A stretch of 29,365 nt of DNA from Chara braunii (taxonomy: Eukaryota; Streptophyta; Charophyceae; Charales; Characeae). This document shows, in pieces, positions 9,423-20,397 of this stretch; within the stretch, counting starts at the first letter, position 1; each line of letters begins with the position of its first letter. The position numbers and the translations under genes are program-made. The DNA lies in NCBI GenBank assembly GCA_003427395.1, contig BFEA01000543.1, forward strand, positions 772,886-802,250. Direction: 5' to 3'. Below the pieces are notes generated by a model. The model was not told the origin of the DNA, ran no database searches, and saw only the letters and a program-made list of their open reading frames with translations.

Positions 9423-9788
9423 CTTCACTCACACAGAGAGTCCCAAACTTGCAGCGGCGGGGGCAGCGTCAGCAGCAGCCGCAGAGAGAATCGAACGGTG
9501 CTGACAGTCGTCTGCACAATCAATGCGAGATAAGGACAGTCCTGAATTCCTCACAAAAGATTAAATAATAAACACACAAAAGATAAATAATGAACTACTA
9601 CCTCGGAATGGAGACGCCTTCCTTTCATAGTCAACCAATACCTCGGTGCAATCGGTTACTCGTCAACTTACATCGGGGCAGTTCTTGGTACTCAATTATG
9701 ACACGTCATTACCTTGTCAGGCATACAAAGTTGTTGGTGGAGTGGCCACACATGACCACAACTTGAAAGCAATACCCCTCTCCTCTTC
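9423..9788. other. Kelch-gene upstream region
   Basis: This AT-richer segment is upstream of the minus-strand kelch gene and probably holds its promoter and leader. A GCAGCAGCCGC-type run lies at about 9464-9482. No motif clear enough to name as a TATA box. Confidence 0.4.
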
Positions 9789-9789
9789 C

Positions 9790-9921
9790 TTTTTTTTTTT
9801 TTTTTAATGAAAACGTCAGTCGGGGAACGACTACGATGGGCAGGGATACGAGCCCAACACACCTCTCCTCATTAAACGAGCACCATACAAAAGACTCAAA
9901 CCACTGCGACCTCTCCGCATT
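9790..9921 (-). mobile_element. tRNA-derived SINE with poly(A) tail
   Basis: On the minus strand the head GAGGTCGCAGTGGTTTGAGT resembles a tRNA A-box region and GGGCTCGTATCCC a diverged B-box, about 40 nt apart. A short body (GTCGTTCCCCGACTGACG) leads to a tail of 16 A (plus-strand T run at 9790-9805). CCTCTCC occurs on both sides and may be a short target duplication. Confidence 0.6.
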
Positions 9922-9987
9922 GTGTACACAAAAACACAACCACTTGCAGATCTTAAGACACAAGCAAAAAAGAAAAAGCACCAGTCC

Positions 9988-10152
9988 TAGATACTTGGCC
10001 CATGTGACGGAACGGCACACACACATGTAACTGTTAGCAGAAAGATCCATCACAGAGCTCGAATCAGGGCTATCACCCGGAATCATCCACGAGCCCAGAC
10101 TCATCCACCAGTGCCAGCCAGATACCTGGCGCATGTGACTGAACGAAACCAG
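9988..10152. repeat. Repeated GATAC.TGGC.CATGTGAC motif
   Basis: AGATACTTGGCCCATGTGAC (about 9989) and AGATACCTGGCGCATGTGAC (about 10121) are diverged direct repeats, each followed by a GAACG string. Confidence 0.7.
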
Positions 10153-10450
10153 ACAAATACAATAACATCAGGGCTACCCCCTTCAAAACCTTCAAAGGCT
10201 TAAACAAACAAAAAAAAAAAAACAAAAAAAAAACAGAGGCTACTAAACTACCCAATTTGAAGGACGGCGCATACCTTTGTATTGTGGCCCGATGGATCGC
10301 GGATCACATATTAAACTGACCGGTAGAGATAAAACACTACATCTACTTTTAGCCAAATGGCCAAAAAGGTGTTGATGTCTGAACTTATTTCAGCAAATTT
10401 GAGCTCACGACGATGATATCCACCCCCCTCGTAGCATTCACTGGCCTGTT

Positions 10451-10510
10451 TTGGCCCATCGTTCGAGTCCACGCTCTTTTTTGGCCCATCGTTCGAGTCC
10501 ACGCTCTTTT
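10451..10510. repeat. 30-bp perfect tandem duplication
   Basis: TTGGCCCATCGTTCGAGTCC followed by ACGCTCTTTT is present twice in immediate succession, followed by a T-rich run. Confidence 0.95.
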
Positions 10511-10852
10511 TTTCTTCTTTTTTCTCTTTTTTTCCACAACCTCTTAACCTATGAAAAGTGATTTGACACCATCAAAGGAAGTATGTTCGTCGAATCTTAT
10601 GAAGTACCAGACAGGGGTGGATGCCAGATATTGACAGCATGCAAACAGGAAGACTTATGCCCTTCCACCTCTCATTGTCGATGGATGGAGACCTTATTCT
10701 CTATGGCGACCTGAATATCGGAACTATTATCTCCTCCACCTCCTCCCTGTCTTCTTCTCCCACCTCCTCCTCCTCCTCCTCCTTTGTCTGAATTTAGATC
10801 ATTGCAAAAATCACCACCCTTGCACCTTGGCAAGCAAGGGTGTGACAGCGCC

Positions 10853-10950
10853 ATGATGCACTTATTCGTCTTGTCTTGTCTGTACCGCATGATGCATTTA
10901 TTCGTCTTGTCTGCACCCCATGATGCACCTATTTGTCTCGTCTGTACCTC
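10853..10950. repeat. Three tandem units of ~31-36 bp
   Basis: ATGATGCA.NTATT.GTC recurs at 10853, 10889 and 10920 with TTGTCT/CTCGTCTG extensions; the first unit is longer by one TTGTC insertion. Confidence 0.85.
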
Positions 10951-11242
10951 GCTGTGAAGAAACGGGTATAGAGAACAGACTACTCCCACCACAATAAGCC
11001 ATGAAGTGGCCTGCGTGCAACCCCCTGCAAAAACCTGGCCTTGGTAATGGGATGGGGTGTGCTACACCATTTATAATCAGTCGGTGACTCAAGCGACCCC
11101 TCCGTCGGCCTGGTCGAATTCGCAGTGACTCGGAGTTCATCCCTCTTCCCCACCAATTTACAGTCGGTGGACTGATTGGATCGATCGATTCCATCTTTCT
11201 TCAGAGAATCCATCATAAAGCTCTTGAAACATTACACATCAC

Positions 11243-11337
11243 GACCTGCCGTAACGACAGGTCATGCTTCGGTTTTTGTTTTCCTGAGTTAATCCAAGCG
11301 GAAAATAGAATAGCGGGACCTGCCGTAAAGACAGGTC
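11243..11337. repeat. Two 21-nt hairpins, 74 bp apart
   Basis: GACCTGCCGTAACGACAGGTC at 11243-11263 differs by one base from a second copy at 11317-11337. Each forms a GACCTG/CAGGTC stem and is followed by a T-rich stretch. Confidence 0.85.
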
Positions 11338-11468
11338 GTACTTTGCTTTTTTCCTTCTCCTTCTATTCGACTGAGGAAAGTAGAATAGGGGTGGAAAACC
11401 CCACTTCAATGCTTCGGAGTCCGTAAGATAGCAGTCCTAGATTTTTTTTTCTCTTCTCTTTTCCCACC

Positions 11469-11470
<2 letters not shown>

Positions 11471-11539
<69 letters not shown>
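11471..11539. repeat. (GT)n microsatellite
   Basis: An unbroken GT run of about 34 units. Confidence 0.98.
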
Positions 11540-11540
<1 letters not shown>

Positions 11541-11741
11541 ATGTGCGTGTTAATAAAGGGTCGGCTTGAGGTACCACTAAAGAGCTGACCAGCCCCCAAG
11601 TGTTTCATTCATTGAATGATCCAATTAGGGGCCAAACTCGGGTCTATATATCAACATCCCATGTGGGTAGCAGTCCAACTCCGCTTGGTCCCACGTTTCA
11701 AAATTTGTAGAATTGAGTAATCGATACTACTTCTGTTTTCG

Positions 11742-11744
<3 letters not shown>

Positions 11745-11830
<86 letters not shown>
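11745..11830. repeat. (CT)n microsatellite
   Basis: An unbroken CT run of about 43 units. Confidence 0.98.
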
Positions 11831-11835
<5 letters not shown>

Positions 11836-12270
11836 TATTTGTAATTTTGTACTCATTTGTACAGTAAGGACCATTACTTCCCAGTGTTTCCACTTTCCCC
11901 GATTCCATATCACTGCGTGCCTTTAACCTTCCTTGCTCTTTTTTCATTCTTTCTCGTCTTCCTTCGAATTGCATTCTCTTCTTTGTCTCTCTGTTCCTCC
12001 AACTTTGCCAGTCAGAAAACACGAGACCACTTTGATTTTTAGGATTAAAATTTCAAAATTCAAAAAATACACAGCAGAGCGATGAGAAAATCAGGGTTCC
12101 CAACGGCGGGCCGCGGGAAGGAAAGAGTTCAGAAAAACCAACATGGCTTATTGTGGGAGTAGTCTGTTCTCACATTCGTTGCGAAGAAGCTCAATCCTAT
12201 ATCATGTAGATTATTAACTTCCATACCTCTGTAAAGGTCTTGCGATCCAAAACCGAAACATAACGGAGAA

Positions 12271-12359
12271 AGTTCAGTCCTACAACAGCAATTCCTGCAG
12301 CAAACTTGCAGGAAAAAAAAAAAGATACGGTTCAGTCCTGCAAATGCAATTTCCGCAGG

Positions 12360-12397
<38 letters not shown>

Positions 12398-12440
12398 TAG
12401 GTAAGATCCTGCAAATGCTATTCCTGCAGCGAAGTTCTGT
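12271..12440. repeat. Three tandem units with internal A tracts, including A36
   Basis: GTTCAGTCCTGCAAATGCAA-type units with CCTGCAG/CCGCAGG ends repeat three times. The first two end in A runs; the second is 36 A (12360-12395). Confidence 0.85.
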
Positions 12441-12534
12441 CGAGAATAAATCACAGCTTCCGAAAAAATCAGTGAGATGAGAACGGAACGAGACACAGAA
12501 AGTGCATAAACAGTGTTTGGAATCTGCCAATCCT

Positions 12535-12589
12535 TGTGTGTGTGTGTGGGTGGGTGGGTGGGTGGGTGTGTGGGTGTGTGGGTGTGTGG

Positions 12590-12652
<63 letters not shown>
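12535..12652. repeat. Compound GT/GGGT and GA microsatellite
   Basis: A GT run with GGTG interruptions passes directly into a GA run of about 12 units. Confidence 0.97.
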
Positions 12653-12658
<6 letters not shown>

Positions 12659-13450
12659 CAGAAAGACAAAGATTGAAAAAAGAACCAAAGAAAGAAGAAA
12701 TTTTGCACATCATTATCATATCAAATGTTTCCTAAGAGCCCCACAAACACGCATCCTGCTGCACAGCAGCGTGCACAGTGAAGACGTACATACTTGTGAG
12801 TGTGTCCATGTCAGTGCACATGTGCTAGTTTGTGTGTGTCTGCAAGTGTTAGTATGTGTGACAGAGACAGACAGACAGACCGACACGGTTGCCAGTGATG
12901 AATTACAACGAACAAAGTTTACAACCTTTCTTTTTCCGCTTTGCGAACAAAGAATGAATCAATCAAGCGCGCCGTGCACGCTAGAGGAGAAAAAGATCAA
13001 GAAAATTTCCAGTGTCATTCAAGTACGATGCATTGCGGCCCCCTTTCTGCTCCATGTCCTTAGTCAACATCCGAGCCCACTTCTCAAGGACGATAGCCCT
13101 GTAATATACCCAAATGTAGTCGCCTGTACTCTGTTATTATATATCTGTGTGTTGGTTCACAAACCCTCTGCTCTCAACTCTCCCAACCTGTCGAGGACTC
13201 CCTCGTCATCACGTTTCACACCGATTCAAGCTTCTGATGGCACTCTCCTCCGTTCTCAGGTCGAGTCTCTACCAGCTGTCAAACGACCACAGTATTCGGG
13301 ATCCCCTTCCACCGACTGGTCTATACATACCCCTGCTCTGTTGGCTTGGCTGGACTGAGCTCCTCCAAATGGCTGTCTGCTGGGACCGCCACGTGGTGGT
13401 GGCTTCGTACATACAAACTTGCGCCTCCCCGCTACTGTAGACAAAGAACT
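12653..13450. other. Region downstream of SPF30, no gene recognised
   Basis: A long plus-strand frame crosses this stretch but begins inside the GT/GA repeat and shows no protein-family signature. Confidence 0.5.
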
Positions 13451-14509
13451 TCAGTCTTCTACACTATCCTGCCCCACTCTCAAATGCAAATGTTTTTCTC
13501 TCCTCGCAAACTCCGTCATTACGTGTCCACTGTTTGTGACACCAACCTTTCCCTTGACATCATCGGGCGACTTGAAAATACTCTCCTTCTTCCTACCAGT
13601 GAAGAAACCGACCCGCCTTTGCTTTCCTCTCGCACTTTGGAACTGCTGCCATGCATTTTGGCGCTGATTTTGCGTGACCTCCAGTCTCTCCAAGCGCACT
13701 TTCGACTTGAACGCATGTTGCTTCCTTCGCTTCGCAGCTTTGACGTCTTCACTGTCGTCGGGATGTATCCTTAGCTTTGCAGGTAAGCTGCGCGGCATGT
13801 CGTCCACCATAGCTGCCGCAGCCTCCACCTTTCTTTTCAGCGCTTGCCGGCCGGCCTCGGCTTCTTTCTCTGCCCATGCCATGCTGTCAATATCGTCATC
13901 TGCATCCTCGACCTCTTGCTGTGCGCCCGACACGTTTTCCGCAATCGGAATACGCGATTTCACGTTCGCAAACGGAACTTCTTCACTGTTGCCGAACTCT
14001 TCGTACACCACACTATACCCAGTGGCTGTTACGGATTCGATCCTCGCGTCGTACCACTCACCATCTTCGCTCCAAACAGCCTTCACCGCAGTGCCAGGGG
14101 GTAACCATCCCGGGACGGCACTAGGTCCAGTGGAGGGCATCGCCACCGCAGCAGACTCCGCCTGACTCAGCCTAATGCCATCCGCGCGTTCCGCTTCGCC
14201 AGGGATAAAATTCTTCGCTCCAAGCGCTGACAAGTTTTGTACCCCCTCTCCATGGCCAGGTGGCTGAGGTGGCAGTCCCGTAGCCTCTACAGCCTGGTAC
14301 ATTAAAGGGTCGTCGAGACTTGCTGCGGCCAGCTCCTCGGCTTTCGCACTCGCCAGCAAGTCCTCCGTCAGCTCAATCACCTCTTGGAGATCTTTCACAG
14401 CCTCCAACAGTTCTTCATTCCCCGGGTCTCCCTCCAGCAACTCGTTCGCCTGCTGTAGTTTCTTCCTGTAGTCCTCGAGATTGCTCTCTAGTTCTTGCAC
14501 GCTCTCCAT
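13451..14509 (-). CDS. SMNDC1: SPF30/SMNDC1 Tudor-domain splicing factor, single exon, 352 aa
   Basis: The product matches survival-motor-neuron-domain protein 1 (SPF30), a spliceosome-assembly factor needed for tri-snRNP recruitment; its Tudor domain binds symmetrically dimethylated arginines of Sm-type proteins. The N-terminal helix (about 1-58; ESNLEDYRKKLQQ, then DLQEVIELTEDLL) is typical of the family. A family-variable linker follows. The Tudor domain spans about 136-187 and contains VKAVWSEDGEWYDARI, GYSVVYEEFGN and EEVPFANV. A basic segment AKRRKQHAFKSK (259-270) is a plausible nuclear signal. The highly conserved C-terminal block RVGFFTGRKKESIFKSP (299-315) and the ending REKHLHLR identify it as SPF30 and not SMN. 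The frame extends upstream to a GTG, but the first ATG (MESVQELESN) matches the family start. No intron is visible. The stop is TGA. Confidence 0.93.
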   Translation of the reverse strand: MESVQELESNLEDYRKKLQQANELLEGDPGNEELLEAVKDLQEVIELTEDLLASAKAEELAAASLDDPLMYQAVEATGLPPQPPGHGEGVQNLSALGAKNFIPGEAERADGIRLSQAESAAVAMPSTGPSAVPGWLPPGTAVKAVWSEDGEWYDARIESVTATGYSVVYEEFGNSEEVPFANVKSRIPIAENVSGAQQEVEDADDDIDSMAWAEKEAEAGRQALKRKVEAAAAMVDDMPRSLPAKLRIHPDDSEDVKAAKRRKQHAFKSKVRLERLEVTQNQRQNAWQQFQSARGKQRRVGFFTGRKKESIFKSPDDVKGKVGVTNSGHVMTEFARREKHLHLRVGQDSVED

Positions 14510-14520
14510 ACCGACGTCAG

Positions 14521-14571
14521 AAGAAGACCTCCCCTGCACCTTAACCAGGAAGACCTCCCCTCCACCTTAAC
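14521..14571. repeat. Short tandem duplication in SPF30 5' leader
   Basis: The string GAAGACCTCCCCT.CACCTTAACC occurs twice in direct succession just upstream of the SPF30 start codon, with a period of about 26 bp. It lies in the likely 5' untranslated region. Confidence 0.8.
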
Positions 14572-15130
14572 CGTTTATCGACGTTTCGTCCAATATTCTT
14601 TGGTTGTGTTCAAGAAGAACTTAATAGTCAATACGTGCTGACACTGTGGGGGGCCCTATTCTCTACACATCACTTCCAGGGAGAAAAAAATCAGAAAAAA
14701 TCCAAAGACAAACAGAACGGAAGGAAAGCAACAAACAACGAACCGATATACAGCATGCAGCAGAATAAGCAAGGTCGCACGAGACTCCACAAACTCCCAT
14801 TCCCTAATCTTTCCTCCAGCAACTGCTGCACAACGGTTTGCATGACGATTCATGGATTTCAAAACAAAACAAAAAAGATTCACCTGCCTGAATCCTAAAA
14901 ATTGCACAGCAAAGAAAACGCCGTTCAATTGCAAGCACTAAATAGCAAAGATAAGATTCTACCTGCCCACTGCCTAGTAGTAACTACTGAGTCTCACTGC
15001 ACGAAACGATGCGACCAGAACAGCACTGGTACGCAACCTTATGTTGTGATTACAAGTGTAGATTGATTTCTTTCACCTCTCACCCAAGTAGCTCGCGCGG
15101 CCACCAGCACAAGAGACCGAGCTCAGAAGG
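14572..15130. other. SPF30 upstream region
   Basis: Non-repetitive sequence upstream of the minus-strand SPF30 gene, presumably with its promoter. No clear core-promoter motif and no coding frame with a recognisable domain. Confidence 0.45.
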
Positions 15131-15149
15131 TCGTTGTTGCAATCTGAGT

Positions 15150-16480
15150 ATGGGTCTGTGGATGGTAAGGGTCGTGGGGGAACACTGCAAGCAGGGAAAG
15201 AAGGATGGCAAAAGGAGGGTGAGGGAGATAACAGGAGACTGAGGAGAGGACTTCAGGAGTCGAGATGTGGTGGGTGGGCAGAGGAAGATCGCAAGAGTAG
15301 ACAAATGAGAAGCGAGGCTCAAAAACCCACTTTAGTCTTAGGGAGATCCAAAAGAGTAGTACACACTCAGGGCGGAGGAGGTCGCCACGGGAAAAGCAGG
15401 CCGGGAGACGACGTCACGACATGGGAGAAGCGGGGCGCGAGAGGGGGGGGAGAGCGGGGAGAGGGCGGCATGACAAAAGAATCATGGAGGTAGGAGGTCG
15501 CCATGGGAAAAGCAGGCCGCGACATGGGAGAGGCGGACCGCGAGAGGGGGGGAGAGGGTGGAGAGGACGGCATGACAAAAGAAACATGTAGGTGCAGTTG
15601 AGATGGCCAAAGGGAGGAGGCCGGCCGGCGAGAGGGCGGAGGAAGGAAGGAGGGAGTGCACAGGTAGGGTGGAGAGAGGCAGCAGGAAGGGAGGAAGGAA
15701 GGACGGAGGATAGAGGGAGGAAGGCCTGCAAGTAATGTTGAAAGTTAATTCCCAAACAGATCTACAACAAAACTGTCACCTCAAAAAAAAAAAAAAAAAA
15801 AAAAAAAGAAGTCACCTGAAACAAGGTCTGATTCTCATGATTGAGTGGCATGAGCGATTACCGATTGGTTGGACGAGTAATTGAGGGAGGGAGGAGGTAG
15901 ATCGGAACTCAGGAGGAGGGGATGGTGGCGGATGGGCAGGTCAAGGAAGAAACTTGGGCAGGAGTAGGGGGATGGTGGAGAATGGGCGGGTCGAGGAAGA
16001 AACTCGGGCAGGAGTAGGGCAGTGTTTGGAGTTAAGGCGGCGAATTTGGGTTGGAGATGACGGATGATGTGGGCGAGGAGGGGGATATGGCAGAGGCAGG
16101 ATGGCAATGGCAGCGTGGAGGGAAGGCGGAGTAAGAGCATGTTAGACAGAGGCTGGGTGGTGCCGGGAGGTGTCAGAAAGGGGGAGCACGGGCAGGAAGA
16201 TTGTGGAAGAAGGGATGGGGCCAGACAGAGGGAGGCGTGGGGGAGGAAGGTGGTCAGGCATGCTGGGTGAGGTTGGGCGTAGGGAGGGAGGGCAACACAG
16301 TGCGCGCACAAGTTGGGAGGAGGGAGGGCGGGGGATTACTCGACTAATGGCAGCAAGCGGGGAGCAGTAGGTCACGAGAGTCTACATGAGGGAGGGAGGG
16401 CTGCAAGCAGGCAGCGGCAGCATGTGCAAGTCGCGAGGAGGGAAGGCAGGCAGCTGCATGACAAAGGGCAGCAAGCTACT
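15150..16480. repeat. ~1.3-kb purine-rich strand-asymmetric block with internal repeats
   Basis: The plus strand is dominated by GGAGG, GGGAG and GGTGG words throughout. It contains two ~116-bp-period copies starting GGAGGTCGCCA.GGGAAAAGC at about 15378 and 15494, and two 50-bp units starting GATGGTGG at 15921 and 15971. A run of 24 A at 15784-15807 interrupts it. Long minus-strand frames here are proline/leucine/serine low-complexity artefacts of the base bias. Confidence 0.85.
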
Positions 16481-16934
16481 TGTCAAGGTCTGGTGGCGCC
16501 TAGGGCCTTGCTTCACTAAACATTTGCGCATGGCTCCACCACAGAACACGCGAAATATATCTCCCCCTTCCAGTGGTTCCAGCCCAGATACATTCCGAAT
16601 GTTCTGCAGTGCAGTGGGTGGCTTTGCGCCGCGCCACTCACCAAAAAAGAGGCCAAAAACGACAAGAACTACGTGGTGTGCCAGGTGTATCTTTCTGCGT
16701 TCTAGAAGGAGATACATCCTCCACTTTGCGATCCATAGCGCAGCGAGGCCTTTAGTGCTCTTTATTTCTTCCTTTTCCCTGAGATATCATAATAGAATCC
16801 CTTGAGTTGTTCCTTTCTTTTTTTTCTGTGGTAATAATCATCATCACACTGCTCAAGTTAACTCAGCCGTCCGCATTTCACTGGTGTCAGCGCAGCCACT
16901 TGGAGAGTCGCATTGCCCGCTTTTCCAGTTGCGC

Positions 16935-17058
16935 TTTCTGGGACACCGTCGGTACAAAAAGTGCTGCTTATCAGACGGCCAACCGAGGGGTCACAGTTTC
17001 TGGGACACCATCGATACAAAATGTGCTGCTTATCGGACGGCTGACCGGAGGGGTAGCA
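16935..17058. repeat. 62-bp tandem duplication
   Basis: Two units start TTTCTGGGACACC.TCG.TAC and contain GTGCTGCTTATC.GACGG. A related pair TTAG.G.TACACC.GG.TGG lies just downstream (about 17061 and 17126). Confidence 0.92.
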
Positions 17059-17159
17059 ACTTAGCGTTACACCTGGCTGGCGCAGTTGCAGATAGGCGGA
17101 ATGCAGTCCAGACGAGTCGTGACTTAGTGCTACACCCGGATGGAGGAACTTGGAATTAG

Positions 17160-19148
17160 TAGATTGTGGGGGAGCAGATTCTGCATATTTGAAACACTGA
17201 TAGCCGATGAACTCGAACAAGAGGAGAGAGGAAGAGACACAGATGACAGACAGTATGCACAGAATACTTGTCTGGGTGTCTCTGTATATTGATTGTTTGA
17301 TCGATCGATTGATTGATTGATCGATCGAGTCTTTGATTGATCAGCTGTTAGATCCATAGCTACATTATTATGAGCTCACAGGTTTGCAGATGCCTGCTAG
17401 ACAGGCCCAGACATCCCATTTGCATGGTTCAGGTGGGGAAAAAAAACTCTGAATGAGTCCTTTGGACAGAGTCCTTCGGGACATTCGTTAAACTTGGACC
17501 GGTACACAGCAGATCAGCAGCACATCCACTGCGCACTGATCACACGCACAATCCAGAAAAGGCCAAAAGAGACCCTGAAAGAAAGATACAGCATATTTCT
17601 TTACAGATTGATATGCTGAATCCTCTCCGATTTGCTGGCAAACATGCAGTTACTGCGAAAACTAAAGGCTATGAACTATAAAGTACTGTTTTTCACTCTG
17701 CAGATGGAGGTCACTGTTCTCTGTGTACAATGCGGGCCAATCGTTTGCATCTTAGCACCGACCAGACCAGCTGACTCGTTCATCATTCCAATCATGCAAA
17801 TGATAGATGGATGGAAAGAAGTTCTGTATAACTATACATCCAGATGTGGAGAGAGTGCTGGCCAGACCATCCGACTCGTTTCTCATTCTGGCTAAAAAAA
17901 GATGATGCAAATGCTGAATGGAAAGAGATGCGGAGTAACCACATGCGCGGAGAGTGCAGGAAAGTGGAAGAGAGAGGAAAGGAGTGATGAGGATGGAAGG
18001 AAGAGAGAGCAAGGAGAGATTTCCCCTTGTTCAGGAGTGTGCGGAGGGAAAAGAGAGCACGGAAGCCTAGTGATGCACGTTAAACACCAGTACTTCCGAA
18101 ACTTGCGGCTGCATGGGCGCCGCGACGTGATGAGATGAACGGGGGCCTGGGGCGCTGGAATAAATTCATTCAAGTGGAAACGTCATGGCAGTGTAGAGAT
18201 GCACACCATGACCTCCAGCCAGAAGTACTGGTGATTTAAGAGTTCCCAACTCACACATGCGAAGGGCAACAAGCTCTTTTCTGTCTAGCTGTCTCATCAA
18301 TCCATTCGTTGAAAGAGTCCCAAGTACAATCCGCTCTTTGCTGCTCATCGTCACAATCATTGAAGATGGGCAAAGCACATACAGAGGTCGTCAGGAAGAT
18401 ATAGCTGACATTCCACGGAAAGACGCACAAAGGAGCTCTGTGGGTCAGGATGCCCAATGCTGCCAACTGATGCCTTGTCAGAGCAGAAGTGGCATGACAG
18501 GGACAGAGCATGACAAAGGAGCTCTGGAACTTCAACTTCTAAGCTTTCAAAAGATATGTATGGCACTTAAAACTTCTTAGCTTCCAAAAGATTCAAGAGC
18601 TTCTTAGCTTTCAACAAATACAAGACATCATCATTTATTTTCCTTCGTCCGTGTATGTGTTTACTTTCTCATGCCTTGTTTTGCTTTCACCTCTTCTTGT
18701 ATGTGTCCCTTTTCTAGAATGGTTCTCTTACGTTTCCTCTGAAAGGATCAGCCTTTCATTCCCATGCTGCCTGGCGGTTCCCAAAAAAGGCCAGCGAGAA
18801 ACCAACAGTTGTCACGCGGAGACAACAGCATTCCTTCACCGCCTCGTGCACAGGTCTGCAAGTATCATTCCACAACCCTTCAGGGGAAACAAAGGACAGG
18901 GATTCACAAACAGGGGCAACTACATGAAGCATCGTACGAACGGATCAAGACCGATTTCTACTTCCAGTGATACCCAAAGAGCACATGGGGTAGTTTTCCA
19001 CTGGGGCTCTCTCAACACAGGAGAAGAGGGGGTAATAATCTCCCCCCCCCGCCGCTTTTCGAGCCATATATTGACTGGACAAGTAGCAGCATCTCAGGAA
19101 ACCATTCAGGAAACCTTTTGGATTCCCAGAAGGCACAATTACCATCCC
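17160..19148. other. Intergenic, no gene recognised
   Basis: Contains a GATT/GATC-rich patch at about 17289-17343 and otherwise unique-looking sequence. The longest plus-strand frame (about 18651-19244) has no family signature and runs into a SINE, so I do not call it a gene. Confidence 0.5.
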
Positions 19149-19322
19149 TTTTTTTTTCTTAAAAGGGTGACCGCCTTGAGATGTCACCATCGAACTGACG
19201 GGCCCCAGGTAATTCAGAATCACTTATTTGTTCTGTTCATCTGATTGCATCTGGATTCAAGCTCAGGTCTCCATTTTTCAAACAGTTCATGGGTGTACCC
19301 ACTGAGCTAGGCCCACAGTTAC
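19149..19322 (-). mobile_element. tRNA-derived SINE, best-preserved promoter boxes
   Basis: The minus strand carries TAGCTCAGTGGG (19298-19309), a perfect A-box, and GAGCTTGAATCC (19253-19264), a near-perfect B-box, about 34 bp apart as in a tRNA. The body GATGCAATCAGATGAACAGA and ATTACCTGGGGC is shared with the copy at 26.1 kb. It ends in a TTAAGAAAAAAAAAGGG A-tail. Confidence 0.7.
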
Positions 19323-19928
19323 CACCCCATCTACTGTATGGGTGAAGTGTGAGATGGCCCATCTACATGACAGTCTGGGTTCAGAGCATGTGCCTGCTTT
19401 CGCGACAACTGGGTCGAGCACCTTTGCTAGTTCTCTCAGTCCAGCAAATCCCCAGGCTCTGACATCCAAGTAGTGCGCGGTACTGCATACTGACTTCCTA
19501 CTCTCCTCCTATCTCCTTGCACCTTCCCTCTGCTTCCAACCATTTGAATCACAAGGGAGATACAATGAGCACTGGGCTATAAACAACACAGCACGTAGGC
19601 TACATTGACGCCTTCCCGACTGCCAACCAAGAACAGCACATCTTCGAGGGGGAACATAAACCCTACCAGAATGAAAGCGAGGTACAGCTAACAGGCTTGA
19701 TGACGTGAAAGTTGGTTTCAAGGGGTGCAGATGCTCCCAAGGCCAACCGTATTGGAATTGACACCTTCCCTACTCGGTACCGATTCTCTCCCTATTCTTC
19801 TCCTCCCTATCTCCAACCCCTCACTGCCTTCCGATCACCCGGAGTGATGCCTCGAAAGTTGAAATCCAGTACAGCCACCACGGCAGATCGTTGCTCCACG
19901 TTCTCCCTCTTCGCTTCCGTCCTATCTC

Positions 19929-19982
19929 CATGCGAACATATGAGCGCTGGTAAGTACTTAGCAGTGTTCACATGTTCGCATG
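19929..19982. repeat. 15-bp inverted repeat with 24-nt loop
   Basis: CATGCGAACATATGA pairs with TCACATGTTCGCATG, 14 of 15 positions. Confidence 0.85.
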
Positions 19983-20144
19983 AAAGGCCTTGTACAACCC
20001 ACACATTGGCACGCAACAGAGAGCACGGAAGGCTGGTGGGAGGACAGGGAGGACAAATGTACTCGTTCTTCATCTATTCACAAGAAGTGGGCTACGGAAT
20101 TGAGTTTACTCTCTTAGAGAGAGGAGAGGGTGACAAACAGTGCT

Positions 20145-20148
20145 CAGA

Positions 20149-20179
<31 letters not shown>

Positions 20180-20205
20180 AGAGAGAGAGACAGACAGAGA
20201 GGCAA
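20145..20205. repeat. GA-rich microsatellite
   Basis: GAGAGA runs interrupted by GGGG, passing into CAGACAGAGAG. Confidence 0.95.
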
Positions 20206-20397
20206 AACTTTGTGATACTCTCAAAGAGAGGAGAGGTGACAGACCCACAGCTGCCTCATGAAACAGGACATAACCTCCAGACCACTAAACACAGTTCCAA
20301 GAACCACCTAAACACAATACCAAGGTGCAAACCGAGCTCAGAGTGACCAACCACAATAAACAGAAACAAGCTGAAACAAATCGGTTGGCTGATCCCA

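Noticed and set aside
9423-9428. Extended start of the kelch protein at an upstream GTG
   Set aside because: A GTG start is unlikely in a eukaryotic gene, and the ATG two codons later gives the family N-terminus. The same reasoning removes the GTG extension of SPF30 at 14539.
12513-13358. 281-aa plus-strand frame
   Set aside because: It starts inside the GT/GA microsatellite, is Cys/Val/Arg-Glu repetitive at its N-terminus and has no family signature.
15835-16311. 158-aa minus-strand Pro/Leu/Ser frame
   Set aside because: It lies in the polypurine block, where base bias keeps frames open; composition is low-complexity.
18651-19244. 197-aa plus-strand frame
   Set aside because: No conserved motif is visible and it crosses a minus-strand SINE, which explains its C-terminal part.
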